Positions 1 to 8,868 of a stretch of 64,000 nt of DNA are shown in pieces. Position 1 is the first letter of the stretch, and the number at the start of each line of letters is the position of its first letter. This DNA is from CAVQBP01 sp963782475. GTDB lineage: Bacteria > Bacteroidota > Ignavibacteria > Ignavibacteriales > Ignavibacteriaceae. The position numbers were made by a program, and so were the translations under genes. Below the pieces are notes generated by a model that did not search any database, was not told where the DNA came from, and was given only the letters and a program-made list of their open reading frames with translations. The stretch covers positions 1 to 64,000 of the forward strand of contig CAWAJW010000008.1 of NCBI GenBank assembly GCA_963782475.1. Direction: 5' to 3'.

Positions 1-155
1 GCAGCTTTTTCTAAACGATTGTAGTAACCAAGATTATAAGCAGCATGAACATCTTTATGTCGACCAGTTCCAGCTTGACTTTCATTTAGTGAATTTGGAT
101 CAAAGTGTGGAATTTTCAGAGCAGATCCATGCTCATAACCCAGCTCATAACCACA
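1..155 (-). other. Unrecognised open frame running off the left edge
   Basis: The minus strand is open from just after a TAG at 156-158 to the window edge. It reads through a tandem-like GYELGYEHG segment and then NESQAGTGRHKDVHAAYN. I do not recognise a family. It lies 3' of the decayed nuclease and has no visible start codon or ribosome binding site of its own. It may be the middle of a gene that continues to the left, or another decayed fragment. Confidence 0.3.
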
Positions 156-240
156 CTAATAATAAAAGGAGTTGATGCCTTCGTTCTCCAGCCTGAGATT
201 CAGGTAAAAGAGAAAAATTTGGTAAATACCGATGTGGTTT

Positions 241-546
241 ATTACAAATCATAATCAATAACAATTATTATATCATTTTCCGGCATCGAATAAACAGCAA
301 TAAGATAGAGATAGGGAAGTTTCTAATCAACTGAATCAGAAGATTGCTGCCATTTACATTCAATTTTTATTTTCGCATTGTATTTCTCAGACAAAAGTAA
401 AAATTCGGTCTACCAAAAAGTGATGAATCCTTCTTCCAGGCTGAATATTTTATGAGTTCGAAATTTTTTGATTCAAATATGCCCTGTACAGTTTTTCCGA
501 GAGTAGAACCCTGGTTAGAAGCGTATCTACCCTGCCTATTTAGCAT
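241..546 (-). pseudogene. Decayed restriction-type PD-(D/E)XK nuclease next to dam
   Basis: Directly downstream of the methylase on the same strand, an ATG at 546 opens MLNRQGRYASNQGSTLG. The frame then needs a one-base shift near 390 to continue into KIKIECKWQQSSDSVD, reaches a TAG where the family would be expected to have Glu, and continues KLPYLYLIAVYSMPENDIII before a final stop. The IECK segment fits the E-x-K half of a PD-(D/E)XK active site, and the order after an adenine methylase fits a type II restriction-modification pair. With at least one frameshift and one nonsense codon it looks non-functional. The family assignment comes from motif memory and is moderately sure. Confidence 0.55.
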
Positions 547-573
547 AACGATAATTTATTTTAAGTAATTCAC

Positions 574-1479
574 TTAATAATTTTTAACAAGTATTTCGGA
601 TATTTTCCCACGCTTAGTAGCTTTACTATTAATTACTCTGCTAGCTAAAATCCTTTTTATTGTAAAATTATTATATAAAGTGTCGTGAAATTCATTTTGT
701 GAATTATGGTTTTTCAAATCAGCATTGCTTAATAATTGTCTAATTCCTTTTTTATCTAACAAACTATATATGTCAGCCAATTCTTTTTGTTCTTTGAATG
801 AGAACTCAAATTCACTATAGGATGTGAAGTTCGAGGTTTTGTTGAGAGGGGAATACGGAGGGTCATAATAAATAAAAGAACTCTTTTTGACTATTTTAGG
901 GAGAGACCTGAAATCTCTAACTTCTAAGATGACATTTTTCAAAGCTTCAGAAACTGCGAGTAAATTTTCTTCATCGAGAATCTTAGGATTTTCATACCTG
1001 CCAAACGGAACATTAAACTGGCCTGATTTATTGACCCGGTATAATCCATTGAAACAAGTTTTATTTAAGAAAATAGTTAAAGTAGCTCTTCTTATTAATC
1101 TTTGATTACTAATTTTATTCCCTGACAATAATAACGAATTAAACTCATCTCTTCTGTCATTGTAATATACTTTTCTTTGTTCGTTATTCTTAGACTTAAA
1201 TTCTTTATCCAGCAATTTCAATTCCTTTATTAAACCGTTTGGCTGATTTTGAACAACCTGAAATGTTGAAATTAAATTGGAGTTGATATCGGACAAAAAA
1301 GCATTTTCTATACTATATTTTTGTTTAAGATATAAAAATACCGCAGCACTACCTAAGAATGGTTCGTAATAGTTTTTTATGCCATTTTCTTTTATATCTG
1401 GTGGAATGTTACTCTCGATATCATTAAGTAATTGAGTTTTCCCGCCAGCCCATTTTAGGAAAGGTTTTGCTTGTTTCAT
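574..1479 (-). CDS. dam: DNA adenine-N6 methyltransferase, Dam/DpnM type
   Basis: This 301-residue protein is a class I SAM-dependent methylase of the D12/Dam family, which methylates adenine in GATC or a related site. The SAM motif is at the N-terminus (FLKWAGGKTQLL, about residues 7-18), followed by YYEPFLGSAAVF, and the catalytic DPPY motif sits at about residue 205. Length is normal for the family. The start at 1479 is supported because the conserved KWAGGK begins within ten residues. The neighbouring nuclease is decayed, so this is now probably an orphan or protective methylase from a former restriction-modification system. The exact target sequence cannot be read from the gene. Confidence 0.9.
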   Translation of the reverse strand: MKQAKPFLKWAGGKTQLLNDIESNIPPDIKENGIKNYYEPFLGSAAVFLYLKQKYSIENAFLSDINSNLISTFQVVQNQPNGLIKELKLLDKEFKSKNNEQRKVYYNDRRDEFNSLLLSGNKISNQRLIRRATLTIFLNKTCFNGLYRVNKSGQFNVPFGRYENPKILDEENLLAVSEALKNVILEVRDFRSLPKIVKKSSFIYYDPPYSPLNKTSNFTSYSEFEFSFKEQKELADIYSLLDKKGIRQLLSNADLKNHNSQNEFHDTLYNNFTIKRILASRVINSKATKRGKISEILVKNY

Positions 1480-1539
1480 TTCAAAATAAAGACAGAAAAA
1501 AGATTTTTGTTAACTGTTAAATATAGCAATAGTTAGATT

Positions 1540-1819
1540 CTAATTCTCCCTCCCCATCCTCCTAATCTTCTCCTTCATCTCTTTCTTCAGCACTTCAACT
1601 TCCGCTAAAATCTCATCTTGGGTTATAAATCCTTTTTTTTCAAGAATCTTTATTAATGCCTGTACCTCCAGCATATTTGATAATGCCAATTCTTCCCACG
1701 AAGCGAGGGATCATCTTTCGACATACAATTCCTCAAGTTTAAATTTTCTTGCTTTAATTCCCGGTTTGCCTTCCGGAGATTTTTTATTATAAAATTCTTT
1801 TAGATATAATAATTATCTT
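1540..1819 (-). pseudogene. Decayed small ORF of unknown family
   Basis: One minus-strand frame is open for about 90 codons, apart from a single TGA near 1712. Upstream of the TGA it reads NKKSPEGKPGIKARKFKLEE, and after it SLASWEELALSNMLEVQALI, ending in a Lys/Glu-rich helical tail and a TAG at 1540-1542. A second, more damaged relative lies at about 22971-23064. The function is unknown to me. It sits upstream of dam on the same strand, and the single TGA could be a true nonsense mutation or a read error. Confidence 0.4.
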
Positions 1820-1985
1820 AATATTTTGTAGATTTACTAACAATAGTTGTCGTATTCAGCCTCTAATATTGTCGCATTTACACTGCAATAATACCCTCTT
1901 TATTGGTAATATTAGTGTGGTAACAAAACCAATTTTGGTAGAAGCTTTTTAAAGAATAAATAATTATTGGAGGTAAGATATAATT

Positions 1986-2418
1986 ATGGCACTTATCAAT
2001 CCGCACATTAATTTCAACGGAAATGCCGAGGAAGCATTCAATTTTTACAAATCAGTATTTGGCGGAGAGTTCAGCAAAGATTATTCGCCTCAAAGATATA
2101 TCAAGCCCCGAATATCCAGTAGCAGAAAATGATGCAAATAAGATAATGCTCATTACGCTGCCTATTGGCAAAAACGTTTTAATGGCCAATGACGTTCCAG
2201 AAAGTATGGGAAAAGTAAATGAAAATGAAAACAGGTCTAAGATATCAATTAGTGCAGAAAGTCGTGAAGAAGCCGATAAATTATTTAGCGGACTTTCAGC
2301 AGGCGGAAATATTGAAGTGCCTATTGGCGACAGTCCTTGGGGTTCATATTTTGGAATGTTTAGAGACAAATTCGGTATTGAATGGATGGTGGATTTTGAT
2401 CCAAAATATAACGGGTAA
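1986..2418 (+). pseudogene. PhnB-like glyoxalase-fold (VOC) protein, frameshifted
   Basis: The gene starts at ATG 1986 behind a GGAGG at about 1970-1974 and reads MALINPHINFNGNAEEAFNF, the usual beginning of PhnB-like VOC proteins, up to FGGEFS. The rest (IIRLKDI, NKIMLITLPIGKNVLMANDV, SPWGSYFGMFRDKFGIEWMV) is in another frame, so a one-base shift near 2075-2080 splits it. The ATG at 2023 in the second frame is only an internal artefact. The family includes uncharacterised proteins related to 3-demethylubiquinone methyltransferase. No metal ligands can be assigned with confidence. The gene may be intact in the organism if the shift is a sequencing error. Confidence 0.75.
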
Positions 2419-3077
2419 AAGCAGGACTGATGCAGGTACTTAATTTCGACTGAAGGTTTTCAAATGTCCTGCCCTCTCCAAAGTTGTGAACCATAAACTA
2501 AGATGAACTGACAAGGGATTGTGCCGAGTCTACATAAGATCAAATTATAGGATATAGTTAGAATATCAAATGTGTGTGAAGCTTGTTATTTATATTAGGT
2601 GAACTGATGCTCTTGTTTATGTTAAGCTGCCCTTAAATTTCCTCATACACGGTAAAAAGATTAACTACATAATTCTCCCCATCAAACCTCCCAAGGTTCT
2701 AGTAATATAAGCATTAATCAGTGTGCTGATGGATACCATCTTTTTTATTTTATTGACATTAGTAATTATTATGTATACGTTAACTCACCATTTTAGAGGA
2801 TAGAGAAAAATAATTTTCAACCTTTTAAACCTATGGTGAATCATTACCTCTTTCAGCATCTGGTTATGAATATTTTTCGCTAATATAACCCTCCTTTCAA
2901 AACAACCTCACATTCGCGTTCGGTTATTTAAGTCAATGTTTTTTACTTTCATGAATTCGTTGAAACTATATTTTATAGTAATTTTTTATCTTAATGTTTT
3001 AAGTTTGCTTCTCTAAAAATCATTAGCGTTTTAATTGCTATGCTGTTTGGGAAATTAAAAATCAAAAAGGAGTCTTT
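2419..3077. other. Intergenic stretch, no gene seen
   Basis: These 660 bases have stops in all frames. The only structure I noticed is a 27-base segment at 2597-2623 that matches 25117-25143 at 25 of 27 positions. The last 20 bases hold the AAGGAG ribosome binding site of the lipoprotein gene. Confidence 0.5.
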
Positions 3078-3791
3078 GTGAAATCATTATTTTATTCGGA
3101 ATACCAAAGGGTCAAAAAATCAATCGGAGTTAATTTTATTGCATTTTTTGCTATCAGTATAATTATAGTTGGATGTACATCAGCTCCCACCTTTATTAAA
3201 TCAGATTATGATCAGAAACAAATCAAATCCATTGCAATAATGCCCGTTATTGATAAAAGAGACATAAATGAAGATACAGTTCAATCACTGAAAAGCTTAT
3301 CAAATATTGAAGAATTATTATCGAAAAAAATTCTGGATAAAAACTATAATGTTTTATCGCCGGGCTCAGTGAAGGATACCATAATTAAAAAAGCAATTAA
3401 AAACATGTCTCCGGAAAACTTGTGTTCAGTACTACATACTGACGGGATTTTATACAGTGAACTATTCGATTATACGGATCAGTTTTTTATACATCATTCA
3501 TTAAAAATGGCTGTTAAAATTTTTGATATAAAAGGTGATAGCTTATGGACAAATGATATAGATGTAAGTGACAGACCGTTTCTATCAGCGATTGGTGCAT
3601 CTTTAGGCTGGGCAATAGGGGTAGCGGTTGACAACAAAGTTTCTTCTAAAAATAAATTACCGATTATCCTTGCCGGTGTATCTGCAGCCGAACTGATATA
3701 TGTTATTGTGGACGGGCTTAGTAATGAAACTTCAGAAAGTATTGATAAAGTATTTAAATCTTTACCTGATGCAAAAGGTTCTATTAAATGA
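3078..3791 (+). CDS. Putative lipoprotein, GNA1162/DUF799-like
   Basis: A 237-residue protein starting at GTG 3078, about five bases after an AAGGAG site. Residues about 14-32 form a hydrophobic signal segment ending in a lipobox-like IIIVGC, so the mature protein probably starts at Cys32 and is lipid-anchored. The following SIAIMPV and the layout (a small alpha/beta domain, then a Gly/Ala-rich hydrophobic stretch near residues 172-185) resemble the GNA1162/DUF799 group of putative outer-membrane-linked lipoproteins. The unusually long N-terminal extension before the signal may mean a later start, but no better-placed start with a ribosome binding site is visible. Its role is unknown. It stands alone, about 110 bases before a GC-richer membrane gene. 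Confidence 0.6.
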   Translation: MKSLFYSEYQRVKKSIGVNFIAFFAISIIIVGCTSAPTFIKSDYDQKQIKSIAIMPVIDKRDINEDTVQSLKSLSNIEELLSKKILDKNYNVLSPGSVKDTIIKKAIKNMSPENLCSVLHTDGILYSELFDYTDQFFIHHSLKMAVKIFDIKGDSLWTNDIDVSDRPFLSAIGASLGWAIGVAVDNKVSSKNKLPIILAGVSAAELIYVIVDGLSNETSESIDKVFKSLPDAKGSIK

Positions 3792-3900
3792 AATTGATGT
3801 TATTGACGAAGTCAAAAAAAAATTATATTTCGCAAAAAGAAAAGATAATCTTAAGTAAATTATACTTTCTTTAAGGTAGCCACAAAAAAGGAAAAGGAAA

Positions 3901-4602
3901 ATGAATGATAATGAACGAATTGCAGCCTCAGCAAGAAAAATTGCGATGGTGGCAGGAGTCCTCTACCTGCTCACCTTTGTATCGATCCCGACCCTCGCTC
4001 TCTATAGTTCTATTCATGAACCGAACTACATCCTCAGCTCTGGGCCGGATACTTCTGGTATCATAGGCGGCATACTGGAGATTATCGTAGCTCTTGCCGG
4101 GATCGGAACCGCCGTTGCATTATATCCCGTACTAAAAAAACAGAACGAAGGAGCCGCACTAGGTCTCGTAGCCGCCCGAATTCTGGAATCCAGTACCATC
4201 TTCGTCGGCGTGGCGTTCATATTATCTATCATAACTTTGCGACAGACCGGAGCAGGAACGGATGCTTTAATTACCAGCCATACGCTTGCTGCACTGTATG
4301 ACCGCATCTTCCTACTCGGGCAAAGCTTTATGCCGGCAGTATGCGATCTATTGATAGGATTACTTTTGTACAAGTCCCGCCTGGTGCCGCGAACCCTTTC
4401 TTTGATTGGAATTGCCGGAGCGCCTCTACTCGTTGTTGGCTACATCGCCGTGTTATTCGGCCTTATTGGACGACTTTCTCCCTTGTCAGCTCTGACCGCA
4501 GTTCCTGTAGCGCTATTTGAGTTTTCACTGGGAGTTTGGCTAATTGTCAAAGGATTCAATCCTTCAGCCCTTTTAATAATGGCTGCAAAAACAAATAATT
4601 AA
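3901..4602 (+). CDS. DUF4386 family membrane protein
   Basis: A 233-residue integral membrane protein starting 4 bases after an AAAAGGAAAAGG tract. Hydrophobic segments are near residues 14-35, 57-80, 97-116, 137-158, 168-192 and 200-222. The N-terminal ARKIAMVAGVLYLLTFVSIP and the ARILESSTIFVG segment are typical of DUF4386. No catalytic residues are known for this family and no function is assigned. Its base composition is clearly more GC-rich than its neighbours, which fits recent acquisition. It has no operon partner on either side. Confidence 0.8.
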   Translation: MNDNERIAASARKIAMVAGVLYLLTFVSIPTLALYSSIHEPNYILSSGPDTSGIIGGILEIIVALAGIGTAVALYPVLKKQNEGAALGLVAARILESSTIFVGVAFILSIITLRQTGAGTDALITSHTLAALYDRIFLLGQSFMPAVCDLLIGLLLYKSRLVPRTLSLIGIAGAPLLVVGYIAVLFGLIGRLSPLSALTAVPVALFEFSLGVWLIVKGFNPSALLIMAAKTNN

Positions 4603-4796
4603 TTAGTATAGGGGAAGATAAAAATATAAATCCAGATTGAAAGAACGAAGTCATAGTTGGAGTATAATTTCTTGTTTGGAGATTTGTAAATTCAGCAAAC
4701 ATAGATCTTACAATACCCACTGTATAGGTATAAATATAAATATATAATAATTTTTTATGCGAAATCATCCAATTTTCGAAAGAAAATGTAAGATTG

Positions 4797-4860
4797 GACA
4801 ACTTGGACAGGTATTTTTACGGTTTTCAGATGAAAATAATATGAAATTATCCAAGTTGTC
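4797..4860. repeat. 11-bp perfect inverted repeat in a 470-base gap
   Basis: GACAACTTGGA at 4797-4807 is repeated inverted as TCCAAGTTGTC at 4850-4860 with 42 bases between. There is no T-run, so it does not look like an intrinsic terminator. It could be a protein-binding site or the trace of a small element. Nothing else is visible in the gap 4603-5072. Confidence 0.5.
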
Positions 4861-5072
4861 TATAAATCCGGCTCTACTTAAAATCCACTTATAAAATCCT
4901 CCTCTCAAGATGAGTTTATTTTATAATAACTCATAAATATTAATTATTTTATTCTTTCAGCAACCTATTATTTTTATAACAATAATTATAAAATTAATCT
5001 TTTAAAATTTTATGTTAGGGTGAATGAAAGAATCTAAAAATTTTTATTCCACAATGTTAGAAGGATAACATT

Positions 5073-5777
5073 ATGCTAAAAAATAAGAACGACAGTTTAG
5101 TTGTTTCATACCTGACACTTCGTAAATTGATAGGGATCCTTGGAATGCTCCTGCCATTTGCTTGTTTGCTCGGAGGCAGTTTATTTCGAAATAGACCCGT
5201 AATGGACTCGATTAGTGCATACTATTATTCCAACATGAGAGATGTCCTAACTGGTCTGCTTGTTGGTATTTCACTTTTCCTGATAACTTACAAAGGGTAT
5301 GAATTACGAGACAGGCTTACGGCGATTGTAAGTGGTATCGCCGGACTGGGAATAGCGATCTTTCCATGTGAATCACGTATCGATCCATCTTCTACCGTTG
5401 GTTTGTTCCAATTAACTCATCCACTTGAAGGTTATCTTCACTACGGATCGAGTGCTCTCTTTTTTATCCTACTTGGGATCATTTCGTACTTTTTTTTCAC
5501 TCTAGGTGATAAGGAGAATTGGACAAAGAGTAAAGGTATCCGTAATGTTATTTACCGAGTGTGTGGTGCCGTAATCTTTGTGTCGATTTTAATACTTGCC
5601 ATACTTAATATAACTCTAGGTGATAAGCTTTTAGCAACGGCGTGGGAATTAATCTTTGAGACTATTATGCTGCTGGCATTCGGTACATCGTGGATAGTGA
5701 AAGGAGAATCCCTGTTTGCAGATAAACCAAATGAAGAACGTTTTAACCTGGCATTGACTCAAAAGAGTGATTATTGA
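5073..5777 (+). CDS. Uncharacterised multi-pass membrane protein
   Basis: A 234-residue protein behind an AAGGAT site. Six or seven hydrophobic segments are visible: about residues 14-32, 54-73, 82-98, 122-145, 160-178 and 190-208. A conserved-looking extracytoplasmic loop, SISAYYYSNMRDV, follows the first segment. The second half of the pattern, FPCESRID, precedes another segment. Proteins with this SIS-YYY-M-D loop occur widely as uncharacterised membrane proteins, somewhat like the DUF998 group. I cannot name a function. It is a single gene with no linked partner. Confidence 0.55.
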   Translation: MLKNKNDSLVVSYLTLRKLIGILGMLLPFACLLGGSLFRNRPVMDSISAYYYSNMRDVLTGLLVGISLFLITYKGYELRDRLTAIVSGIAGLGIAIFPCESRIDPSSTVGLFQLTHPLEGYLHYGSSALFFILLGIISYFFFTLGDKENWTKSKGIRNVIYRVCGAVIFVSILILAILNITLGDKLLATAWELIFETIMLLAFGTSWIVKGESLFADKPNEERFNLALTQKSDY

Positions 5778-6067
5778 AATGATGTTCATGAGTACTTCAG
5801 GTAAGTGGTGAGAAGAGTAATGGTTTAGATTGCTGAAATGGGGGTGTGGCAAATTGCTTATCAACAGATGCTTAGAGTATCTCTATGAAATTGAAGAATA
5901 ATTGATCAGGAGTAGCTGGAGACAAACGAAATTTTCGCAAAAGTAAGGCTTCTAATTCATCTTCCATTATTATGCTAATTTTGTTTTCCAGCCCTATTCA
6001 AACTATCACAGTTTTATTTTATGTATTCTAATATATACCGCTCCTTTCTGAATAAATACTATGGGCA
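5778..6067. other. Gap upstream of the stress-regulon element
   Basis: No open frame of note is seen here. The regulatory element at 6068 and the promoter at 6171 occupy the rest of the gap before the next gene. Confidence 0.4.
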
Positions 6068-6112
6068 CGATATTTCGCTTTTTTACGATCGAAAAAACGA
6101 AAGTCTTTAACC
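6068..6112 (+). promoter_or_regulatory. Putative activator-binding element, copy 1
   Basis: This element starts CGATATTTCGCTTTTTT and has an inverted TTTCG (6073-6077) and CGAAA (6098-6102) pair. The same opening occurs at 8323 and 9486, and a related inverted pair at 13057-13089. It lies 105 bases upstream of the -24 GG of the sigma54-like promoter at 6171. An enhancer site for the nearby sigma54 activator is the inference. Confidence 0.5.
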
Positions 6113-6170
6113 AATAAACTTGGCTTATTTTTAAAAAGCGAATTAAAAAACTAATTTGTAGTTCCTTTAA

Positions 6171-6187
6171 TTGGCAAAGAGATTGTT
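6171..6187 (+). promoter_or_regulatory. Sigma54-like -24/-12 promoter
   Basis: TTGGCAAAGAGATTGTT has GG at 6173-6174 and GT ten bases later, with TTG at the -12 position. The first 15 bases are identical to those at 9590-9604, upstream of another small gene. The consensus is TGGCAC-N5-TTGC, so the -12 dinucleotide is off-consensus. Confidence 0.55.
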
Positions 6188-6234
6188 AGACCAATAAACA
6201 ATAAAGACTAATTATACTTAGCAAAGGGAATTTT

Positions 6235-6525
6235 ATGATTAAAAAAAATGATATTATTCACAAATTTAATGATGTTTTTGATTGGCTTGGTTTTCTTTCT
6301 AAGAAGCACGGTAATGAATTTTTTGAAGCAACCGGTTCTTCTAAAGTTGAAACAGCCAAACATTTTAAAATCTCTTTAACTGATGTTGAGCAATTATCTT
6401 TCCTGGATGAGGATTTTTATAGCGAGCAGGAAGCTGAAATATTAAATTTTTATTACGAATCGATCCGTAAAACTCCGGCATTTCATCAATGGATTGCAAA
6501 ATCAGGTTATTCTGAGATGTTTTAG
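6235..6525 (+). CDS. Small acidic protein of unknown function
   Basis: A 96-residue soluble protein with AAAGGGAA before the ATG. It is rich in Asp, Glu, Phe and Tyr. The middle (ETAKHFKISLTDVEQLSFL) could form a helix-turn-helix-like pair of helices, but I do not recognise a family. The shared regulatory element and sigma54-like promoter upstream tie it to the same putative regulon as GAPDH, the lone receiver and DUF2630. It is convergent with the dps gene. Confidence 0.6.
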   Translation: MIKKNDIIHKFNDVFDWLGFLSKKHGNEFFEATGSSKVETAKHFKISLTDVEQLSFLDEDFYSEQEAEILNFYYESIRKTPAFHQWIAKSGYSEMF

Positions 6526-6575
6526 CCGATATACAAGTTAAATTTTACTTGATCACTTTTAACTCAATTTGCTTA

Positions 6576-7049
6576 TTAGCTGAAATGTGATCTAAGCATT
6601 AAGGCCATTTTTTCATGAGTCTCCATCAAACCGGTCACAAAATCACCTGAACCTGCATCTTTAAGATCACTAGCAAAAAGATTAATATTTCCTCTCAATT
6701 CTATTATCAGACTTTGATGATCTTCGAGTAATTCTTTAATAAATCCCCGACCATCATTTTTTTCTTTAGGCTCCTCAGTAAATTGAGTTAATTCCAGGAA
6801 CTGTTTCAAAGTAGCTGGAGCATAATGCCCAACTGAACGGATTCGTTCGGCAACCTCATCTATAATTTCGATAAGCTGCTTGTACTGACTTTCAAAAAAT
6901 AAATGCATACTATGAAAAGCTTCACCTTCGACATTCCAGTGTGCATTAAGCGTTTTAGCATATAAAACGAACTCATCAGCTAAAATTTTTGAAAGTGCAT
7001 GCGCTACGGAACTAAGATTATCGGGTTTAATTCCTATTCTTGCATCCAT
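6576..7049 (-). CDS. dps: Dps-family ferritin-like DNA-protection protein
   Basis: A 157-residue four-helix ferritin-like protein, expected to form dodecamers that oxidise and store iron and protect DNA under starvation or peroxide stress. The Dps ferroxidase signature is complete: His in NAHWNVEG (about residue 37), His in FHSMH, the acidic FFE, and Asp/Glu in IDEVAERIR. GHYAPATLKQFLELT is also typical. It lies 55 bases downstream of gap on the same strand and is probably co-transcribed with it from the sigma54-like promoter at 8263-8279. A diverged paralogue is at 14179-14646. Confidence 0.92.
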   Translation of the reverse strand: MDARIGIKPDNLSSVAHALSKILADEFVLYAKTLNAHWNVEGEAFHSMHLFFESQYKQLIEIIDEVAERIRSVGHYAPATLKQFLELTQFTEEPKEKNDGRGFIKELLEDHQSLIIELRGNINLFASDLKDAGSGDFVTGLMETHEKMALMLRSHFS

Positions 7050-7104
7050 AATTTTTATTTTTAAATTATTTGAAGTTAATTTTTATTACAGCACAACTCT
7101 TAAA

Positions 7105-8127
7105 TTATGCAGTTACCTGGTGTTCAATTAATTTTGCCATCCTTACACCTTCTCTGACCAGCTGATTTGCATAGCCCCATTCATTATCATACCAGCTCAT
7201 AATTTTTACCAAGTCACCATCAACAACATGAGTCATTGTTAAATCAACGATTGATGCATGTGAATCTTTTATAATATCTGATGAAACAATCTCTTCATCA
7301 CTTGCATAAACAATACCTTTGTATCGGTCTGTTCCAGCTTCTTCTTTAAATATTTTATTTATTTCATCTACAGAAGTTTTTCTGTCAGTTATAAACACAA
7401 GGTCGGAAATTGATCCTGCCGGAACCGGTCCTCTGATGGCAACTCCATCAAATTTATTTTTATATTGAGGGAGAGCTCTTGTTGTTGCTATTGCTGCTCC
7501 GGTAGTTGTCGGAACAAAATTAGCTGCAGCAGCTCTGCCCCTCCGGAATTTCTTATTGGGACTATCTACGATTGCCTGGGAAGCAGTATAGGCATGGACT
7601 GTAGTCATTAGAGCTTTTTTTATCCCTATTCTTCTCCCGAGAATTTCAACCACCGGTGTAACGCAATTTGTTGTACAGCTTGCACATGAAATAAATTCAA
7701 GATTTGCCTCATCATCAGGCTGGTTTACTCCATAAACAACTGTTACTACATCTTCACTTTTCGAAGCGGCAGAAAGTATCACATGCCCTGCACCGGCTTT
7801 AATGTGCTTCATCATATCTTCTTTTTTTGTAAAGAAACCCGTACACTCAAAAACTATATCAACTTCAAGTTCCTTCCAGGGAAGCATTTCAGGATTTTTT
7901 TCATTTAATACTTTGATGGTTTTTCCATCCATTATAAAACTATCATCAGTATATATTATCTCTTTTTCGTACCTTCCATATACAGTATCATGCTTTATTA
8001 AATAGGCTAAATTATCGGTTGGAACAAGATCATTTACCGCTACCAAATCGAGATCATTCTTTTCACTTATAATCTTGAAAGCTGCCCGGCCAATTCTGCC
8101 TAAACCATTAATTGCTGCTCTAGCCAT
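7105..8127 (-). CDS. gap: Glyceraldehyde-3-phosphate dehydrogenase, type I
   Basis: A 340-residue cytoplasmic glycolytic enzyme that converts glyceraldehyde-3-phosphate, NAD and phosphate to 1,3-bisphosphoglycerate. It begins with the NAD-binding INGLGRIGRAAFK motif. The catalytic Cys is in SCASCTTNCV (near residue 150), the general-base His follows in TTVHAYT, and the C-terminal WYDNEWGYANQLV is standard. The residue before the catalytic motif is Cys (SCASC) where many family members have SNAS. The gene leads a probable gap-dps unit. An unusual link between a glycolysis gene and dps suggests stress control, supported by the upstream element and promoter. Confidence 0.95.
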   Translation of the reverse strand: MARAAINGLGRIGRAAFKIISEKNDLDLVAVNDLVPTDNLAYLIKHDTVYGRYEKEIIYTDDSFIMDGKTIKVLNEKNPEMLPWKELEVDIVFECTGFFTKKEDMMKHIKAGAGHVILSAASKSEDVVTVVYGVNQPDDEANLEFISCASCTTNCVTPVVEILGRRIGIKKALMTTVHAYTASQAIVDSPNKKFRRGRAAAANFVPTTTGAAIATTRALPQYKNKFDGVAIRGPVPAGSISDLVFITDRKTSVDEINKIFKEEAGTDRYKGIVYASDEEIVSSDIIKDSHASIVDLTMTHVVDGDLVKIMSWYDNEWGYANQLVREGVRMAKLIEHQVTA

Positions 8128-8262
8128 CTGTAATCTTCCTTTCTATTAAAAGAAACATTTTTTTAAAAATATTTTTCCCTTATTCATCTTACCAATTATT
8201 TATTTTATTGAAATAAAAAATGGAATTATTTTTTTCAACCTAAAAATCACTTTAAGTCGAAA

Positions 8263-8279
8263 TTCAAATTATATACCAA
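8263..8279 (-). promoter_or_regulatory. Sigma54-like promoter for gap-dps
   Basis: Read on the minus strand it is TTGGTATATAATTTGAA, with GG, ten bases, then GA. This is the same spacing as the 9590 site. It lies 136 bases upstream of the gap start, and the element at 8323 begins 46 bases beyond its GG. The -24 box has TA where CA is preferred, so it is weaker than the others. Confidence 0.4.
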
Positions 8280-8322
8280 TCCATTTTATCATTATTATTT
8301 GCAGTTGAGTTATAATCTGATG

Positions 8323-8370
8323 CGATATTTCGTTTTTCAACGATTGGTTGTGCGATATTAAAATCTTATG
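8323..8370. promoter_or_regulatory. Putative activator-binding element, copy 2
   Basis: This element starts CGATATTTCGTTTTTC, and CGATATT recurs exactly 30 bases later at 8353-8359, about three helical turns. The 9486 copy has the same 30-base spacing. It probably serves the divergent gap-dps promoter. The rest of the gap (8371-8609) shows no gene. Confidence 0.5.
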
Positions 8371-8609
8371 AAAAATTGATTGCACCGGATGAGACTAAGA
8401 AGTTGTATTGTTGAAAAATATACCAGGCGGAATATAAGGAGAATGGTTGATGATTATTAGGACATTAAATTTTTTAGAATTTATAAAGATTTTTTTGCCG
8501 ATTTAAACACTCTTGCAAACAAGATCATTCTTTCATTCAATTATTGGCTTATCATCGCACTATATAGGATGTCTCTTCAGGAATAATCCTAGGCGATACT
8601 TCTATTTTG

Positions 8610-8812
8610 TCAATGCAAAACTTTAAGTTTGAATTCTTTAACCTTATCTGCCTTTCCGACTATCAATCTAATTCCGTTCTGAAAGTTAGATAGTAACATG
8701 CCCATTTAGCCATCACTTTAAATCGATTCCTGAAACCGATCAAAAAGAAAATATGAATAAAACACCACGCAACCCAGGCAAACCCACCTCCGATAATTAC
8801 AATTTTAGCCAT
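8610..8812 (-). pseudogene. ndh: Internally deleted type II NADH dehydrogenase remnant
   Basis: From an ATG at 8812, with AGGA upstream, the frame gives MAKIVIIGGGFA, the normal N-terminal FAD-binding start of an NDH-2 protein. It passes without a break into WVAWCFIHIFFLIGFRNRF, which is the usual C-terminal membrane-anchor region. More than 300 central residues are missing. After TFRTEL a one-base shift near 8647 is needed to continue RLIVGKADKVKEF to a TGA at 8610-8612. Both ends of the gene are recognisable, so this is an in-frame deletion scar rather than a chance match. No NADH dehydrogenase activity is possible. Confidence 0.65.
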
Positions 8813-8868
8813 ATAAGAATTTTCCTAAGTTATTATTTTGTAAAATTTCTACGAAATGGAAATATGCA

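Noticed and set aside
5200..5215. TATTTCGAAATA palindrome resembling the regulon half-site
   Set aside because: It is inside the coding sequence of the membrane protein.
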